A DNA stretch of 64,000 nucleotides, taken from positions 3,162,001-3,226,000 of the forward strand of contig OZ245738.1 in the NCBI GenBank assembly GCA_965227265.1, read 5' to 3'. Source of the DNA: UBA2336 sp965227265 (GTDB lineage Bacteria > Bacteroidota > Bacteroidia > Cytophagales > Cyclobacteriaceae). The notes under the pieces were generated by a model. The model ran no database searches. It had not been told where the DNA came from and saw nothing but the letters and a program-made list of their open reading frames with translations. The stretch's first letter is position 1; each line of letters begins with the position of its first letter. This document shows, piece by piece, positions 27,192 to 36,259 of this stretch. A program made the position numbers and the translations under genes.

Positions 27192-29825
27192 ATGAAGTTC
27201 AGAAATATTAAAATAAGCTTAAAGATTACCGCGCTGGTCGCGTGCATCGCTGTGCTTTCAGTTGTTGCGATAAGCTACGTAACACACTTTGCTGATTCTA
27301 AATCCCAGGATCAATCACAGCTCTATATATATGCAGGGATTGTCATTTGCGCATTCGCAATTCTTGTTTCGTTGATTGTTTCAGGAGCACTTACGCAGCC
27401 GCTTGAATCAGTTCACTTTATACTCCGCATGGTTTCAAGGGGTGAACTCCCTGAAAAATCTGAAGATCGCTACAACGATGAGTTCGGAAAAATTCAGCAC
27501 CGTGTTGATGACTTAGTAGAAATGCTTAAGCGCAATGCCCAATTCGCACAGAAAGTTGGTGAAGGAAAATTTGATACACCTTTCCAGCCAGCCAGCGAAA
27601 ATGATTCGTTGGGAATAGCGCTAATGGACATGCGCGATAATTTATTGGCCAACGATCGCAAAGAAAAAGAACACAACTGGATTGTATTGGGATTAGCCGA
27701 AGCCGGTGACATCCTTCGTACCCACGATAAGCTTGATACACTAGGTGATGAAATTGTTCGCTTCACCGTGAATAAAGTTGGTGCGATCCAGGGTGCATTT
27801 TATGTATTGAAAGATTCAAAAATTGAATTGTGTAACAGCTTCGCCTACAATCGTAAAAAATACTTAAAAAAATCATTTGCATTCGGAGAGGGACTTGTTG
27901 GTCAGGCTGTGGCAGAACAGGATCTTGTGCTGAGGACCGAAATCCCTTCCGACTACATGACGATCACTTCCGGAATCCTGGGTGATCAAAAACCCTCCTG
28001 CATTTTAATTATGCCGTTGATTGCTGATGAAGAAGTCCATGGCGTAATCGAGTTGGCAGGCTTTTCAAAATTCGATTCAACGCAGATCAACTTCATTAAA
28101 GAGCTTGGCGTAATGCTGGCACGTACGATTTTCAACATCAACGTAAACGAACGTACAAGAACGTTATTGGCGGAATCTCAAAGCATGAGCAATGACCTGA
28201 AAGAAAAACAGGAAGTGCTTCGCCAGAATGCAGAAGAAATGCAAACTGCACAGGAAGAGTTAAGGCACTCCAATTTAAAGCTTGAAGATCAGGTTGAAGA
28301 AGTTAACCGCACGCGCAACCGGATGCAGCTCTTGCTGGAGAATGCTTCTGAGGTTATTACAATTTTCGAAGAAGATGGAGCGATCCGGTACATCTCTCCT
28401 TCAGTGCAACCTATCCTCGGTTACTTATCAACTGAATTACAAGGTTCAAGCGATCTGGAGCATGTTCATCCCGATGGCCGCGAAGCATACCTAAATCTCT
28501 TTCATCACATGAAGGCGTATCCGGGAAGCAAGGCAACTGCGCAGTTCGAATACAAAACCAAAGCAGGCAATTACATCTGGCTGGAAGCTACCGGAACAAA
28601 CTTCATGTCGAACTCCGCGATTCACGGCTACATCTTAAACTCGCGCGACATCACAGAGCACAGAAGAGCAGAACAAGAACAACGCATGCGCAGCAAGATG
28701 CAGGCGCTTTCCGAAAACTCTCCGGATCTTATCACACGGCTTGAGAACGGAGTGATCAGCTACATCAACCCGGTTATTAAAAATTATACCGGCAGCGATG
28801 CTTCCTTATTTCTTCATAAAAAAGCAAGTGAAACCAAACTTGATGATCTCGTACTCGAACATTGGTTGAAGATCATTGAAGAGGTAAAAGATTCAAATGA
28901 AACTGTTTCCACGGAAATGGATTTTCCTTCAACACTCGGTAAACGTGTGATGCAGGTTAATGCGATTCCTGAGTTCGATGAGCATAAAACACTTGAATCC
29001 GTTCTGGTTGTATCCCATGATGTTACGGATCGAAAACTGATCGAGCTCGACATTCAGCATAAGAACAAAAAGATCAACGATTCCATTAACTACGCGCGAA
29101 GAATTCAGAATGCAATCCTTCCGGATTCAAATGCGATCATGAATGCATTGCCTGATTCGTTCATCCTGTACAAGCCACGTGATGTTGTCAGCGGAGATTT
29201 TCCATGGTTCGTTCAACAAGGCAACGACATTTTCATTGCCGCAGTTGACTGTACCGGTCACGGTGTACCAGGTGCTTTGTTATCACTTATCGGATACTTC
29301 TTACTGAATGACATCGTAAAAAGTAGAAACATAATCGATCCGGGCAAAATCCTTGACTTGCTGGATGAAGGTGTTACGCAAACACTTCGTCAGGATCACA
29401 ACGATGCTGCAACGAAAGACGGTATGGATATCGCCTTATGCCGCATCAACACCAAAACCAGAACGATTGAGTATGCAGGAGCGCATCGTCCACTACACGT
29501 GATGAAGAATGGTACCCTAGAAGAAATAAAAGGAAACAAATTTCCTGTGGGCGGAGGTCTTTATAAAAATCAAACAAGCTTTACAACAACTAAAGTTGTA
29601 TTGAAAGCAGGTGACGGAATCTACTTCAGCTCCGATGGTTTTCCGGATCAGTTTGGCGGGCCGGATGGTCGCAAGCTTGGCTCCAAGAAAATGCGCGAGC
29701 TCGTGGAAGAGCTTCACCCGATGCCGGCAATTGAAGCCGAGCAAGCATTCAATCATGCCTGGGAAAGCTGGCGCGGAGAACATCGTCAAACCGATGATGT
29801 GTTACTCATCGGAATAAAATTTTAA
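27192..29825 (+). CDS. SiaA-like membrane HAMP-GAF-PAS-PAS-SpoIIE phosphatase
   Basis: The 877-residue protein has two membrane helices (about 11-31 and 46-66) with almost no periplasmic loop, a HAMP domain (67-115), a GAF domain (180-318), a coiled coil (320-375), two PAS domains (378-490 and 500-615) and a PP2C/SpoIIE phosphatase domain (650-877). Metal-binding Asp residues are seen in VSGDF (669), AVDCTGHG (686), DGMDIA (743-746), SSDGF (815) and QTDDV (868-869). The usual GDFYW is GDFPW here. In the Sia system the SpoIIE-type phosphatase removes phosphate from SiaC; SiaB and SiaC homologues follow, so the same role is likely. Confidence 0.9.
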   Translation: MKFRNIKISLKITALVACIAVLSVVAISYVTHFADSKSQDQSQLYIYAGIVICAFAILVSLIVSGALTQPLESVHFILRMVSRGELPEKSEDRYNDEFGKIQHRVDDLVEMLKRNAQFAQKVGEGKFDTPFQPASENDSLGIALMDMRDNLLANDRKEKEHNWIVLGLAEAGDILRTHDKLDTLGDEIVRFTVNKVGAIQGAFYVLKDSKIELCNSFAYNRKKYLKKSFAFGEGLVGQAVAEQDLVLRTEIPSDYMTITSGILGDQKPSCILIMPLIADEEVHGVIELAGFSKFDSTQINFIKELGVMLARTIFNINVNERTRTLLAESQSMSNDLKEKQEVLRQNAEEMQTAQEELRHSNLKLEDQVEEVNRTRNRMQLLLENASEVITIFEEDGAIRYISPSVQPILGYLSTELQGSSDLEHVHPDGREAYLNLFHHMKAYPGSKATAQFEYKTKAGNYIWLEATGTNFMSNSAIHGYILNSRDITEHRRAEQEQRMRSKMQALSENSPDLITRLENGVISYINPVIKNYTGSDASLFLHKKASETKLDDLVLEHWLKIIEEVKDSNETVSTEMDFPSTLGKRVMQVNAIPEFDEHKTLESVLVVSHDVTDRKLIELDIQHKNKKINDSINYARRIQNAILPDSNAIMNALPDSFILYKPRDVVSGDFPWFVQQGNDIFIAAVDCTGHGVPGALLSLIGYFLLNDIVKSRNIIDPGKILDLLDEGVTQTLRQDHNDAATKDGMDIALCRINTKTRTIEYAGAHRPLHVMKNGTLEEIKGNKFPVGGGLYKNQTSFTTTKVVLKAGDGIYFSSDGFPDQFGGPDGRKLGSKKMRELVEELHPMPAIEAEQAFNHAWESWRGEHRQTDDVLLIGIKF

Positions 29826-29873
29826 CAATTCAACTATTCATACACTAACGCAGATTAAAACAAACCAACAAAA

Positions 29874-30431
29874 ATGAAATTCATCTACGACCTGCACCAG
29901 TTGATGGTGTCGCACAAAGTGATCCTGATTTACGAGGGTGACTTTACACAAGAAACAACCAAGTCTATTCTTACGATGGCTGAACGTAACCTGGAATCTT
30001 CCGGAGAAGAGTCAGGCATCAAGAAAAAAATCTTCAACGTGATGGTTGAGGCGCTTCAGAACATTGTGAAGCACAGCGATGACGCTAAAGAAGGAGAAAC
30101 CGGACATCACGCAGCGATCTTTTTGATCGGTCATGCGCAGAGCCAGTATTCAATCATGTCAGGCAATCCAGTAAGAAATGAAAACATTCCAAACCTGAAA
30201 GCTGCACTCGAACGCATCAATGGTCTTGACAAAGATGGTTTGAAAGAACTCTATAAAGAGATCATTAAGAACACAACCATTTCTGAAAAAGGTGGCGCAG
30301 GCTTAGGCTTTGTAGATATGGCGCGTAAATCTGGCGAAAAGCTGGAGTGGGCATTTGTGCCGATGAATGATGAATTCTCATTCTTCTGCCTGAAAGTAAA
30401 CATCGCGCGCGTAAAGGAAACTGTATTATAA
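29874..30431 (+). CDS. siaB: SiaB-family protein kinase (DUF6272)
   Basis: The 185-residue protein is a GHKL-type ATPase like the anti-sigma-factor kinases. It has an N box with Glu59 and Asn63 in VEALQNIVKHS and a glycine-rich ATP lid in EKGGAGLGFVDMA (about 138-150). In Pseudomonas aeruginosa SiaB phosphorylates SiaC and opposes the SiaA phosphatase. Here it lies between the SpoIIE protein and the SiaC homologue, spaced by 48 and 24 bases. There is no membrane helix. Confidence 0.9.
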   Translation: MKFIYDLHQLMVSHKVILIYEGDFTQETTKSILTMAERNLESSGEESGIKKKIFNVMVEALQNIVKHSDDAKEGETGHHAAIFLIGHAQSQYSIMSGNPVRNENIPNLKAALERINGLDKDGLKELYKEIIKNTTISEKGGAGLGFVDMARKSGEKLEWAFVPMNDEFSFFCLKVNIARVKETVL

Positions 30432-30455
30432 TCAACATTCTTAATTCTAATTGTT

Positions 30456-30818
30456 ATGGAAATTTTAAATCTTGAAGGAACAGCCGATACACCAAAGATT
30501 ATTCTCGATAAAGGAAACCAGATTTTTGAAATCTCTGGCCGTTCATTGCCCGAAGATTCAGCTGAATTTTATAAACCTGTACTGGAGTGGATTGCAAACT
30601 ATGCCAAGCAACCTAATCCCTCAACAGATTTCGTATTCAAGTTGGAGTACTTCAACACATCTTCTTCAAAGCTTATCCTGGATATACTTTCAGCATTGGA
30701 AGATATTGAAGGCATGAAGATCGAGTGGTGTTACCTGGAAGACGATGAAGACATGGAAGAAGCCGGCAAAGAATTTTCTGAGCTGGTAGAAATTCCATTC
30801 GAGTACAAAGCAAACTAA
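30456..30818 (+). CDS. siaC: SiaC-family regulatory phosphoprotein (DUF1987)
   Basis: The 120-residue protein matches the SiaC / DUF1987 fold, which is STAS-like: an N-terminal EGTADTPKI, the strand GNQIFEISGRSLPED, and the loop YFNTSSSK. Thr68 of this protein falls at the site I know from Pseudomonas SiaC, the Thr68 that SiaB phosphorylates. In Pseudomonas unphosphorylated SiaC binds and activates the diguanylate cyclase SiaD; no such cyclase is present here and an ABC exporter fusion follows 59 bases later. Confidence 0.92.
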   Translation: MEILNLEGTADTPKIILDKGNQIFEISGRSLPEDSAEFYKPVLEWIANYAKQPNPSTDFVFKLEYFNTSSSKLILDILSALEDIEGMKIEWCYLEDDEDMEEAGKEFSELVEIPFEYKAN

Positions 30819-30847
30819 TCACAACAAAATCAAGGGATTAATAACAC

Positions 30848-30861
30848 GCAGCGCAGGCTGC
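30848..30861 (+). promoter_or_regulatory. Small hairpin between siaC and the ABC gene
   Basis: GCAGC (30848-30852) pairs with GCTGC (30857-30861) around a four-base loop. The following bases are only moderately T-rich before the ATG at 30878. It could slow transcription or hinder loading of ribosomes and so lower exporter output relative to siaC. The stem is short, so this is weak. Confidence 0.25.
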
Positions 30862-30877
30862 ACGGGACTGTATTTTT

Positions 30878-33800
30878 ATGAGTGAAGAAATTCTTAAGGC
30901 ACTAACTCAACTGTTCGCTATTATCTCCAAACAGGATGATGGCGTAACGGAAGAAGAACGCAATTACGTGATCCGTTTCTTCCAGCAAGAACTGGATCAG
31001 GATTCCATCAAGGAGTATATCGAATTTTTTGATAACGTGTCAGGGTATAAAATCCAGGGAACGGATGATGGAAAGCGATTAACTTCTGTTAAAGATTCCG
31101 TTCGTACACTGGGTATTTGCCGGAAGATCAACAAAACCCTCACGCAGAAACAAAAAGTTATTGTGCTGATCCGTTTGCTGGAGATGGTAGGTTCAGAAAA
31201 GAACTTTACTGCGCAGGCGATGGAGATTATTAATACCGTATCCACAGTATTTAACATTCCGACAGATGAGTACAAGCTTATAGAGACTTTTGTTACCACA
31301 AAAGGAATCTCACAGTCTGATTTAGCCGACTTACGAATCATTGAAACGCATCAGCACGATCAGGAAGTTATCGATCCGGTTGAAGGTCGTTTGATCTTCA
31401 TGGTGATTCGAAGCGTATCTACATATTTCACCAAATATGTTGGAACTGAATCGACCTTGCTGAACGGATTCATCATGCAGCCTGATCGCGTGTATCTGTT
31501 CTCACACGGAAGTACAGTTAAAACAGCTTCCGGAGATGCAGTTTATTACAGTGATCTCGTTTCATTCTTTAATAAAGATTTACAAACTGTCAAGCTTTCT
31601 TTCAACGCTAACATTGAAGAGTTCAAATTCGCCAGTGGGGCAATAGGATTGCGAAATGTTACAATAACAGAAGGTCCTGGAAAGTTAATAGGCATCATGG
31701 GTGCCAGCGGTGCCGGTAAAACAACTCTTTTAAATGTTCTGGCCGGACTTGAGAAGCCAAGCAAAGGCGACATCAAAATCAATGGCCTTGATATTCATTC
31801 GCAGAAAGATAAAGTTCAAGGAGTAATCGGCTATGTTTCTCAGGATGATTTACTAATTGAGGAGTTAACTGTTTACCAGAACTTATATTTCAATGCGAAG
31901 CTTTGTTTTGCAGATTACTCGGAAGAAAAGCTTCATGCGCGGGTGATTGAAGTGTTGGAGAATCTCGGGCTTGAACAGCGCAAAGATTTAAAAGTTGGCT
32001 CTGTGTTGGATAAAACCATCAGTGGCGGTCAGCGAAAGCGCTTAAACATTGCACTTGAATTGATCCGCGAACCGGCCGTGCTATTTTTAGATGAGCCTAC
32101 CTCGGGTTTATCGTCACGCGATTCAGAAAACGTTATTGACTTACTGAAAGAACTTTCGCTGAAAGGAAAACTTATTTTCGTAGTAATTCATCAGCCTTCA
32201 TCTGACATCTACAAGATGTTTGACACGATGATCATCATGGATACTGGTGGTTATCCGGCTTACTACGGAATGCCCGTGGAAGCAATCCGGTATTTTAAAA
32301 AGGCAACGCACCAGGTTGACAGCAACCGCGGGCAATGCGAAGTTTGTGCGAACGTTAATCCGGAACAGATCTTCAATATTATTGAAGCTAAAGTTGTGGA
32401 TGAATATGGTCAGGCTACTTCCAAACGAAAAATTACTCCGTCTCAATGGCACGAGATGTATGACGATAAATTCAAAATCGCAAAAGTTCAGGACGAACAG
32501 GAAGCTCCGCCTCGATCACTCACCATTCCAACTAAAATCAAACAAACGCTGATCTACCTGAAGCGGGATTTTACCGCTAAGATCAGCAACCGACAATATT
32601 TATTAATCAATTTACTCGAAGCTCCCGTACTTGCATTGATGCTTGGTTTTGTCATTCGATACAAAAGTGCTGCTGGTGGAAATGAATATGTATTCCGTTA
32701 CAACGACAACTTCCCAGCCTTTATGCTTATGGGAATTATCGTTGCCTTGTTTATGGGGTTAACGATCAGCGCAGAAGAAATTATCCGGGATCGGAAAATC
32801 TTAAAACGAGAGTCTTTTTTAAATCTTAGCTGGCTTAGTTACACGTGTTCGAAGCTTTCTATTCTATTTCTCATTTCTGCCGTTCAGATGTTTCTTTTTG
32901 TGCTGATCAGTACAGCCATTCTAGAAATTCACGGAATGACCTTTGCCTTCTGGCTTGTGCTATTCACAGTTGCCTGTTTTGCTAACGTGTTAGGATTGAA
33001 TATATCAGCAGCGTTCAACTCAGCTGTAACGGTTTACATTTTGATTCCGCTATTACTTATCCCACAAATGATCTTGAGTGGATTGCTGTTCAACTTCGAT
33101 AAACTGAACGATGTTATCAGTCAGAAAGGAAGAGTTCCATTTATAGCTGACCTTGTCGCTTCGCGTTGGGCGTATGAAGCTATGGCTGTCTATCAATTTA
33201 AAAATAACAAATACGAAGCTCTTTTCTATAAAGAAGACCAGGCAAAATCGCAAGCCGATTTTAAATCAACATATCTGGCAGATGAATTGGAAAGAAGAAA
33301 TCAGTTCTTACTGGAAAATTATAAAGTTAAAAATGATTCTGTTCAGCGGCTTGTTCAATATAATCTCTTTGTGCTTTCGTCAACCTTAAAGTTTGAGCCT
33401 ACTTATACAGATAAACTTCCTTCATTAAGCACTTACAACGATTCAACAGGTAAAAAACTTGATCAGTACCTAGACACGTATCGTTCACAATACAAAGAGG
33501 TGTTCAATCAAAACGACCTTATATCGGAGAGGAAAATGACTTACCTCGAAAGTCATAACTGGGATATTACCGAAAATAAAAACAAATACTTTAATGAATC
33601 CTTGTCAGATCAGGTTCGGAACATTGACACAAAAAACCGAATCCTGGAACATGAAGGAAAGCTCATTCAACAGATCGATCCGATTTATCAAAACGCATTG
33701 CCTAAAAATCCGATCGACTATCGAACCATTTTCTTTTGCTCCAATAAAAACTTCATGGGCATTACCGTGGATACCTTTGTATTTAACGTAATGGTTATCT

Positions 33801-33913
33801 GGTTCATGACACTAACGTTGTTCATACTCCTCTATTTTGAAGCACTTAAGAAAACCATAAACATCGGAAGCAAAATAAATTTCGTTAAAAAACAGCTTAT
33901 CAAAAAATCATGA
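30878..33913 (+). CDS. TerB-like domain fused to ABCG-type ATPase and permease
   Basis: The 1011-residue protein has three parts. Residues 1-155 form an all-helical TerB-like domain (KALTQLFAIISKQDDGVTEE). Residues 160-250 form a linker domain. From 255 an ABC ATPase carries Walker A GASGAGKT (275-282), signature SGGQR (382-386) and Walker B FLDEPT (403-408), with the ABCG-like HQPSSDIYKMFD. The remainder is an ABC2-type permease with about six membrane helices starting near 575 and a soluble insert of about 180 residues (780-965) before the last helix. The order ATPase then permease is that of ABCG exporters. The cargo is unknown. Cys487 and Cys490 form a CxxC after the ATPase. It overlaps the next gene by four bases. 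Confidence 0.88.
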   Translation: MSEEILKALTQLFAIISKQDDGVTEEERNYVIRFFQQELDQDSIKEYIEFFDNVSGYKIQGTDDGKRLTSVKDSVRTLGICRKINKTLTQKQKVIVLIRLLEMVGSEKNFTAQAMEIINTVSTVFNIPTDEYKLIETFVTTKGISQSDLADLRIIETHQHDQEVIDPVEGRLIFMVIRSVSTYFTKYVGTESTLLNGFIMQPDRVYLFSHGSTVKTASGDAVYYSDLVSFFNKDLQTVKLSFNANIEEFKFASGAIGLRNVTITEGPGKLIGIMGASGAGKTTLLNVLAGLEKPSKGDIKINGLDIHSQKDKVQGVIGYVSQDDLLIEELTVYQNLYFNAKLCFADYSEEKLHARVIEVLENLGLEQRKDLKVGSVLDKTISGGQRKRLNIALELIREPAVLFLDEPTSGLSSRDSENVIDLLKELSLKGKLIFVVIHQPSSDIYKMFDTMIIMDTGGYPAYYGMPVEAIRYFKKATHQVDSNRGQCEVCANVNPEQIFNIIEAKVVDEYGQATSKRKITPSQWHEMYDDKFKIAKVQDEQEAPPRSLTIPTKIKQTLIYLKRDFTAKISNRQYLLINLLEAPVLALMLGFVIRYKSAAGGNEYVFRYNDNFPAFMLMGIIVALFMGLTISAEEIIRDRKILKRESFLNLSWLSYTCSKLSILFLISAVQMFLFVLISTAILEIHGMTFAFWLVLFTVACFANVLGLNISAAFNSAVTVYILIPLLLIPQMILSGLLFNFDKLNDVISQKGRVPFIADLVASRWAYEAMAVYQFKNNKYEALFYKEDQAKSQADFKSTYLADELERRNQFLLENYKVKNDSVQRLVQYNLFVLSSTLKFEPTYTDKLPSLSTYNDSTGKKLDQYLDTYRSQYKEVFNQNDLISERKMTYLESHNWDITENKNKYFNESLSDQVRNIDTKNRILEHEGKLIQQIDPIYQNALPKNPIDYRTIFFCSNKNFMGITVDTFVFNVMVIWFMTLTLFILLYFEALKKTINIGSKINFVKKQLIKKS

Positions 33914-34293
33914 AATCTATCAAGCTAATTACTCTTCTTGTTTTTTATTTAACAATTCAAAAAGTCGGTGCCACCGAAATAATTCTACCAGAAGGTCCTG
34001 TCTTAAAGGTAGAGGTAACGTGTAAATACGTGAACTTGTATTCTATCAAGAGCGATACAGCCATTACTGCACAGCGCAAGATTTTCCCGAAAGGAAGCAT
34101 CCTCTCCGTTTCAGGCCATGATAAAAACTCTAAGGCCAAAGCGATCTATATAACGCTTAATCACGAAAAGGAAGCGCTTTACAAAGACCCTATTAAACTT
34201 ATTGCCAAAGGAAGGCATATCGTAAAAATCCGCGCTTTGGATAAAGACAACAATGAAACAATTTTATCATTCTCTTACTTGATTGTAGAATAA
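33910..34293 (+). CDS. Small secreted OmpL47-like beta protein
   Basis: The 127-residue protein has a signal peptide (about 1-21, ending VGAT) and one beta-sandwich repeat with a pattern like OmpL47 domains: IYITLNHEKEALYKDPIKL, then GRHIVKIRALDKDNNE. It overlaps the ABC exporter gene by four bases (ATGA), which implies translational coupling. It could be the cargo or a periplasmic partner that docks on the large exporter loop; neither is shown. Confidence 0.75.
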   Translation: MKSIKLITLLVFYLTIQKVGATEIILPEGPVLKVEVTCKYVNLYSIKSDTAITAQRKIFPKGSILSVSGHDKNSKAKAIYITLNHEKEALYKDPIKLIAKGRHIVKIRALDKDNNETILSFSYLIVE

Positions 34294-34389
34294 GTCACGA
34301 GGCTACCTTCTAAATCGGTTGCATGAATTTCTTTTAATGATTTAAGCCAATTACTTGATGAGATCACGATCTTTGTTGTTGTTTAGACG

Positions 34390-35553
34390 ATGCCCATCTC
34401 ACTTTCATCTCCCTTTCGCGCGCCACGAGCCTACCGGATTGCGATAAGTTCGTTCTTCTTCATTCAAGGAATAACCTTTGCCAGTTGGGCAAGCCGCATC
34501 CCAGATATTAAGAATGCATTAGCGCTAACCGATGCAGAACTTGGTGGCATTCTTCTATCGCTACCTATCGGGCAGTTCTTTGCATTAGCATTGTCAGGTT
34601 ATTTAGTAACGCGTTACGGCAGCAGAATCGTTTTAATAGCCACTTCGATTCTTTACCCGGCAACACTTTTATTAATTGGATTAGCTTCTACCCCGGTATT
34701 GCTGATCATGGCTTTATTACTAACCGGCTTCTTCGGAAACATCTATAACATTGCAGTGAATACACAGGCTGTAGGTATTGAAGCATTGTATGGCCGAAGC
34801 ATCATGGCCAGCTTTCATGGATTATGGAGTCTGGCAGGATTCACAGGCGGCCTGATTGGTACATTGATGATTGCGAAAGATCTTTCACCTTTTCAACATT
34901 ATTGGATTATCAACGGGCTAACACTTTTACTAACCTTTCTATTTGTTAAGTCTACGCTGCCTCGTGATTCAAAGACCGATCAGGCAAAACCAAAACTTTT
35001 TGTTAAACCCGATAAAGTCATTCTACTATTAGGTGTGCTTGCATTCTCATGCATGATCTGCGAAGGCACAATGTTTGACTGGACAGGTGTATACTTTGAT
35101 AAAGTCGTTAACACACCAAAAGAGCTTACGCAATTAGGATTCGTAGCATTTATGAGTACGATGGCCGGAGGAAGATTGATCGCAGACTTTCTAATCACCA
35201 AACTTGGAACCAAACGTATGGTTCAGATCAGTGGCGCAATGATCTTTATCGGAATAACAACTATTGTTTCATTCCCTTATCTCGTTCCTTCTATTATTGG
35301 ATTACTAATCGCAGGATTTGGCGTCTCATCTGTTGTTCCTTTAACATATGGGCTTGCCGGGCAATCGAAAACAATGCCTGCAGGACAAGCACTGGCTGCC
35401 GTTTCGTCTTTAGGATTTCTAGGATTTTTGATAGCGCCTCCGCTTATAGGTTTTATCTCAGAAGCCTACACATTGCGTGTTGCCTTTGCATTGATTGCGT
35501 TAATGGGATTAGTTGTGGTTTTCCTTTCCGGGAAAGTGCAAAAGCAAGCTTAG
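34390..35553 (+). CDS. MFS transporter, YbjJ-like
   Basis: The 387-residue protein is a 12-helix major facilitator. The start motif FASWASRIPDIKNALALTDAELG and the loop GYLVTRYGSRIV, a version of the GxxxDRxGRR motif between helices 2 and 3, fit the YbjJ group. The substrate is unknown. It is separated from the exporter run by 96 bases with no clear terminator. Its stop overlaps the stop of the convergent gene by four bases. Confidence 0.85.
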   Translation: MPISLSSPFRAPRAYRIAISSFFFIQGITFASWASRIPDIKNALALTDAELGGILLSLPIGQFFALALSGYLVTRYGSRIVLIATSILYPATLLLIGLASTPVLLIMALLLTGFFGNIYNIAVNTQAVGIEALYGRSIMASFHGLWSLAGFTGGLIGTLMIAKDLSPFQHYWIINGLTLLLTFLFVKSTLPRDSKTDQAKPKLFVKPDKVILLLGVLAFSCMICEGTMFDWTGVYFDKVVNTPKELTQLGFVAFMSTMAGGRLIADFLITKLGTKRMVQISGAMIFIGITTIVSFPYLVPSIIGLLIAGFGVSSVVPLTYGLAGQSKTMPAGQALAAVSSLGFLGFLIAPPLIGFISEAYTLRVAFALIALMGLVVVFLSGKVQKQA

Positions 35554-36218
35554 GTCGCTTTTAGATACTCCTTCTTAAGCTGCGAACAGATTTTGTAACG
35601 TTCATCGTGCGTGTCCTCATACACAGCCTCAAGCAATTCATACACATGCTTTACGCCAATTCGCTGACACCATTCAAATGGACCGTAAGGATAGTTTGTA
35701 CCGAGCTTCATGCTCAAGTCGATATCCTCGCGCGTAGCGGTGCCTTCTTCGGCTGTATAGTATGCCTCATTTATAATCATGCAAATGATTCGCGGAGTTA
35801 CTAATCCCACGCGATCATCTACTAATAAATATTCCGTATTTAATTTCTTACAAACCTCTGCAAGCTGAGTTTCATCTTCAGGATTTAAAACACTTGCTTC
35901 CAAAACACTCCTGTTTAGGAACGTTGGAAGACCATTAAATCCAAAAAGCTTCGATTTTAAGTTATGATTCGCCAAGTTGGATAATTCCGCAAGTGAAATT
36001 TTAGCAGCGTTTACAAAAATTTTTGCGTTAGTTTTATCCGCATAAATTTCCACCTGGAAAGGATCTTCGTCCAGAATAAAATCAATCACAAGGTCACTAC
36101 CCTGCACAAAACGCTCAGCCTCGCGATGATCACGCTCAAAGGTGTATGAATGACTTTCGCCAAATTTGGCTTTGGTTTCATCCAAATTGATTTGCTCACC
36201 GATTACGAGAATATTCAT
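35550..36218 (-). CDS. 3-hydroxyacyl-CoA dehydrogenase-like protein with degenerate NAD fold
   Basis: The 222-residue protein has a recognisable 3HCDH C-terminal domain: VDDRVGLVTPRIICMIINEAYY and YPYGPFEWCQRIGVKHVYE. The N-terminal half should be a Rossmann fold with GxGxxG, but reads NILVIGEQINLDE and lacks it, and the protein is shorter than a full enzyme (about 280 or more). It probably does not bind NAD in the usual way. The true substrate is unknown. The gene converges on the MFS gene with a four-base overlap. Confidence 0.8.
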   Translation of the reverse strand: MNILVIGEQINLDETKAKFGESHSYTFERDHREAERFVQGSDLVIDFILDEDPFQVEIYADKTNAKIFVNAAKISLAELSNLANHNLKSKLFGFNGLPTFLNRSVLEASVLNPEDETQLAEVCKKLNTEYLLVDDRVGLVTPRIICMIINEAYYTAEEGTATREDIDLSMKLGTNYPYGPFEWCQRIGVKHVYELLEAVYEDTHDERYKICSQLKKEYLKAT

Positions 36219-36259
36219 ACTTTTGAGAAGCTGCTAAGTTAATTTTAAACCCGTTAAAA

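Noticed and set aside
20145..34293. A classical chemotaxis operon
   Set aside because: CheR and CheB are present, but CheA, CheW, CheY and a methyl-accepting receptor are not.
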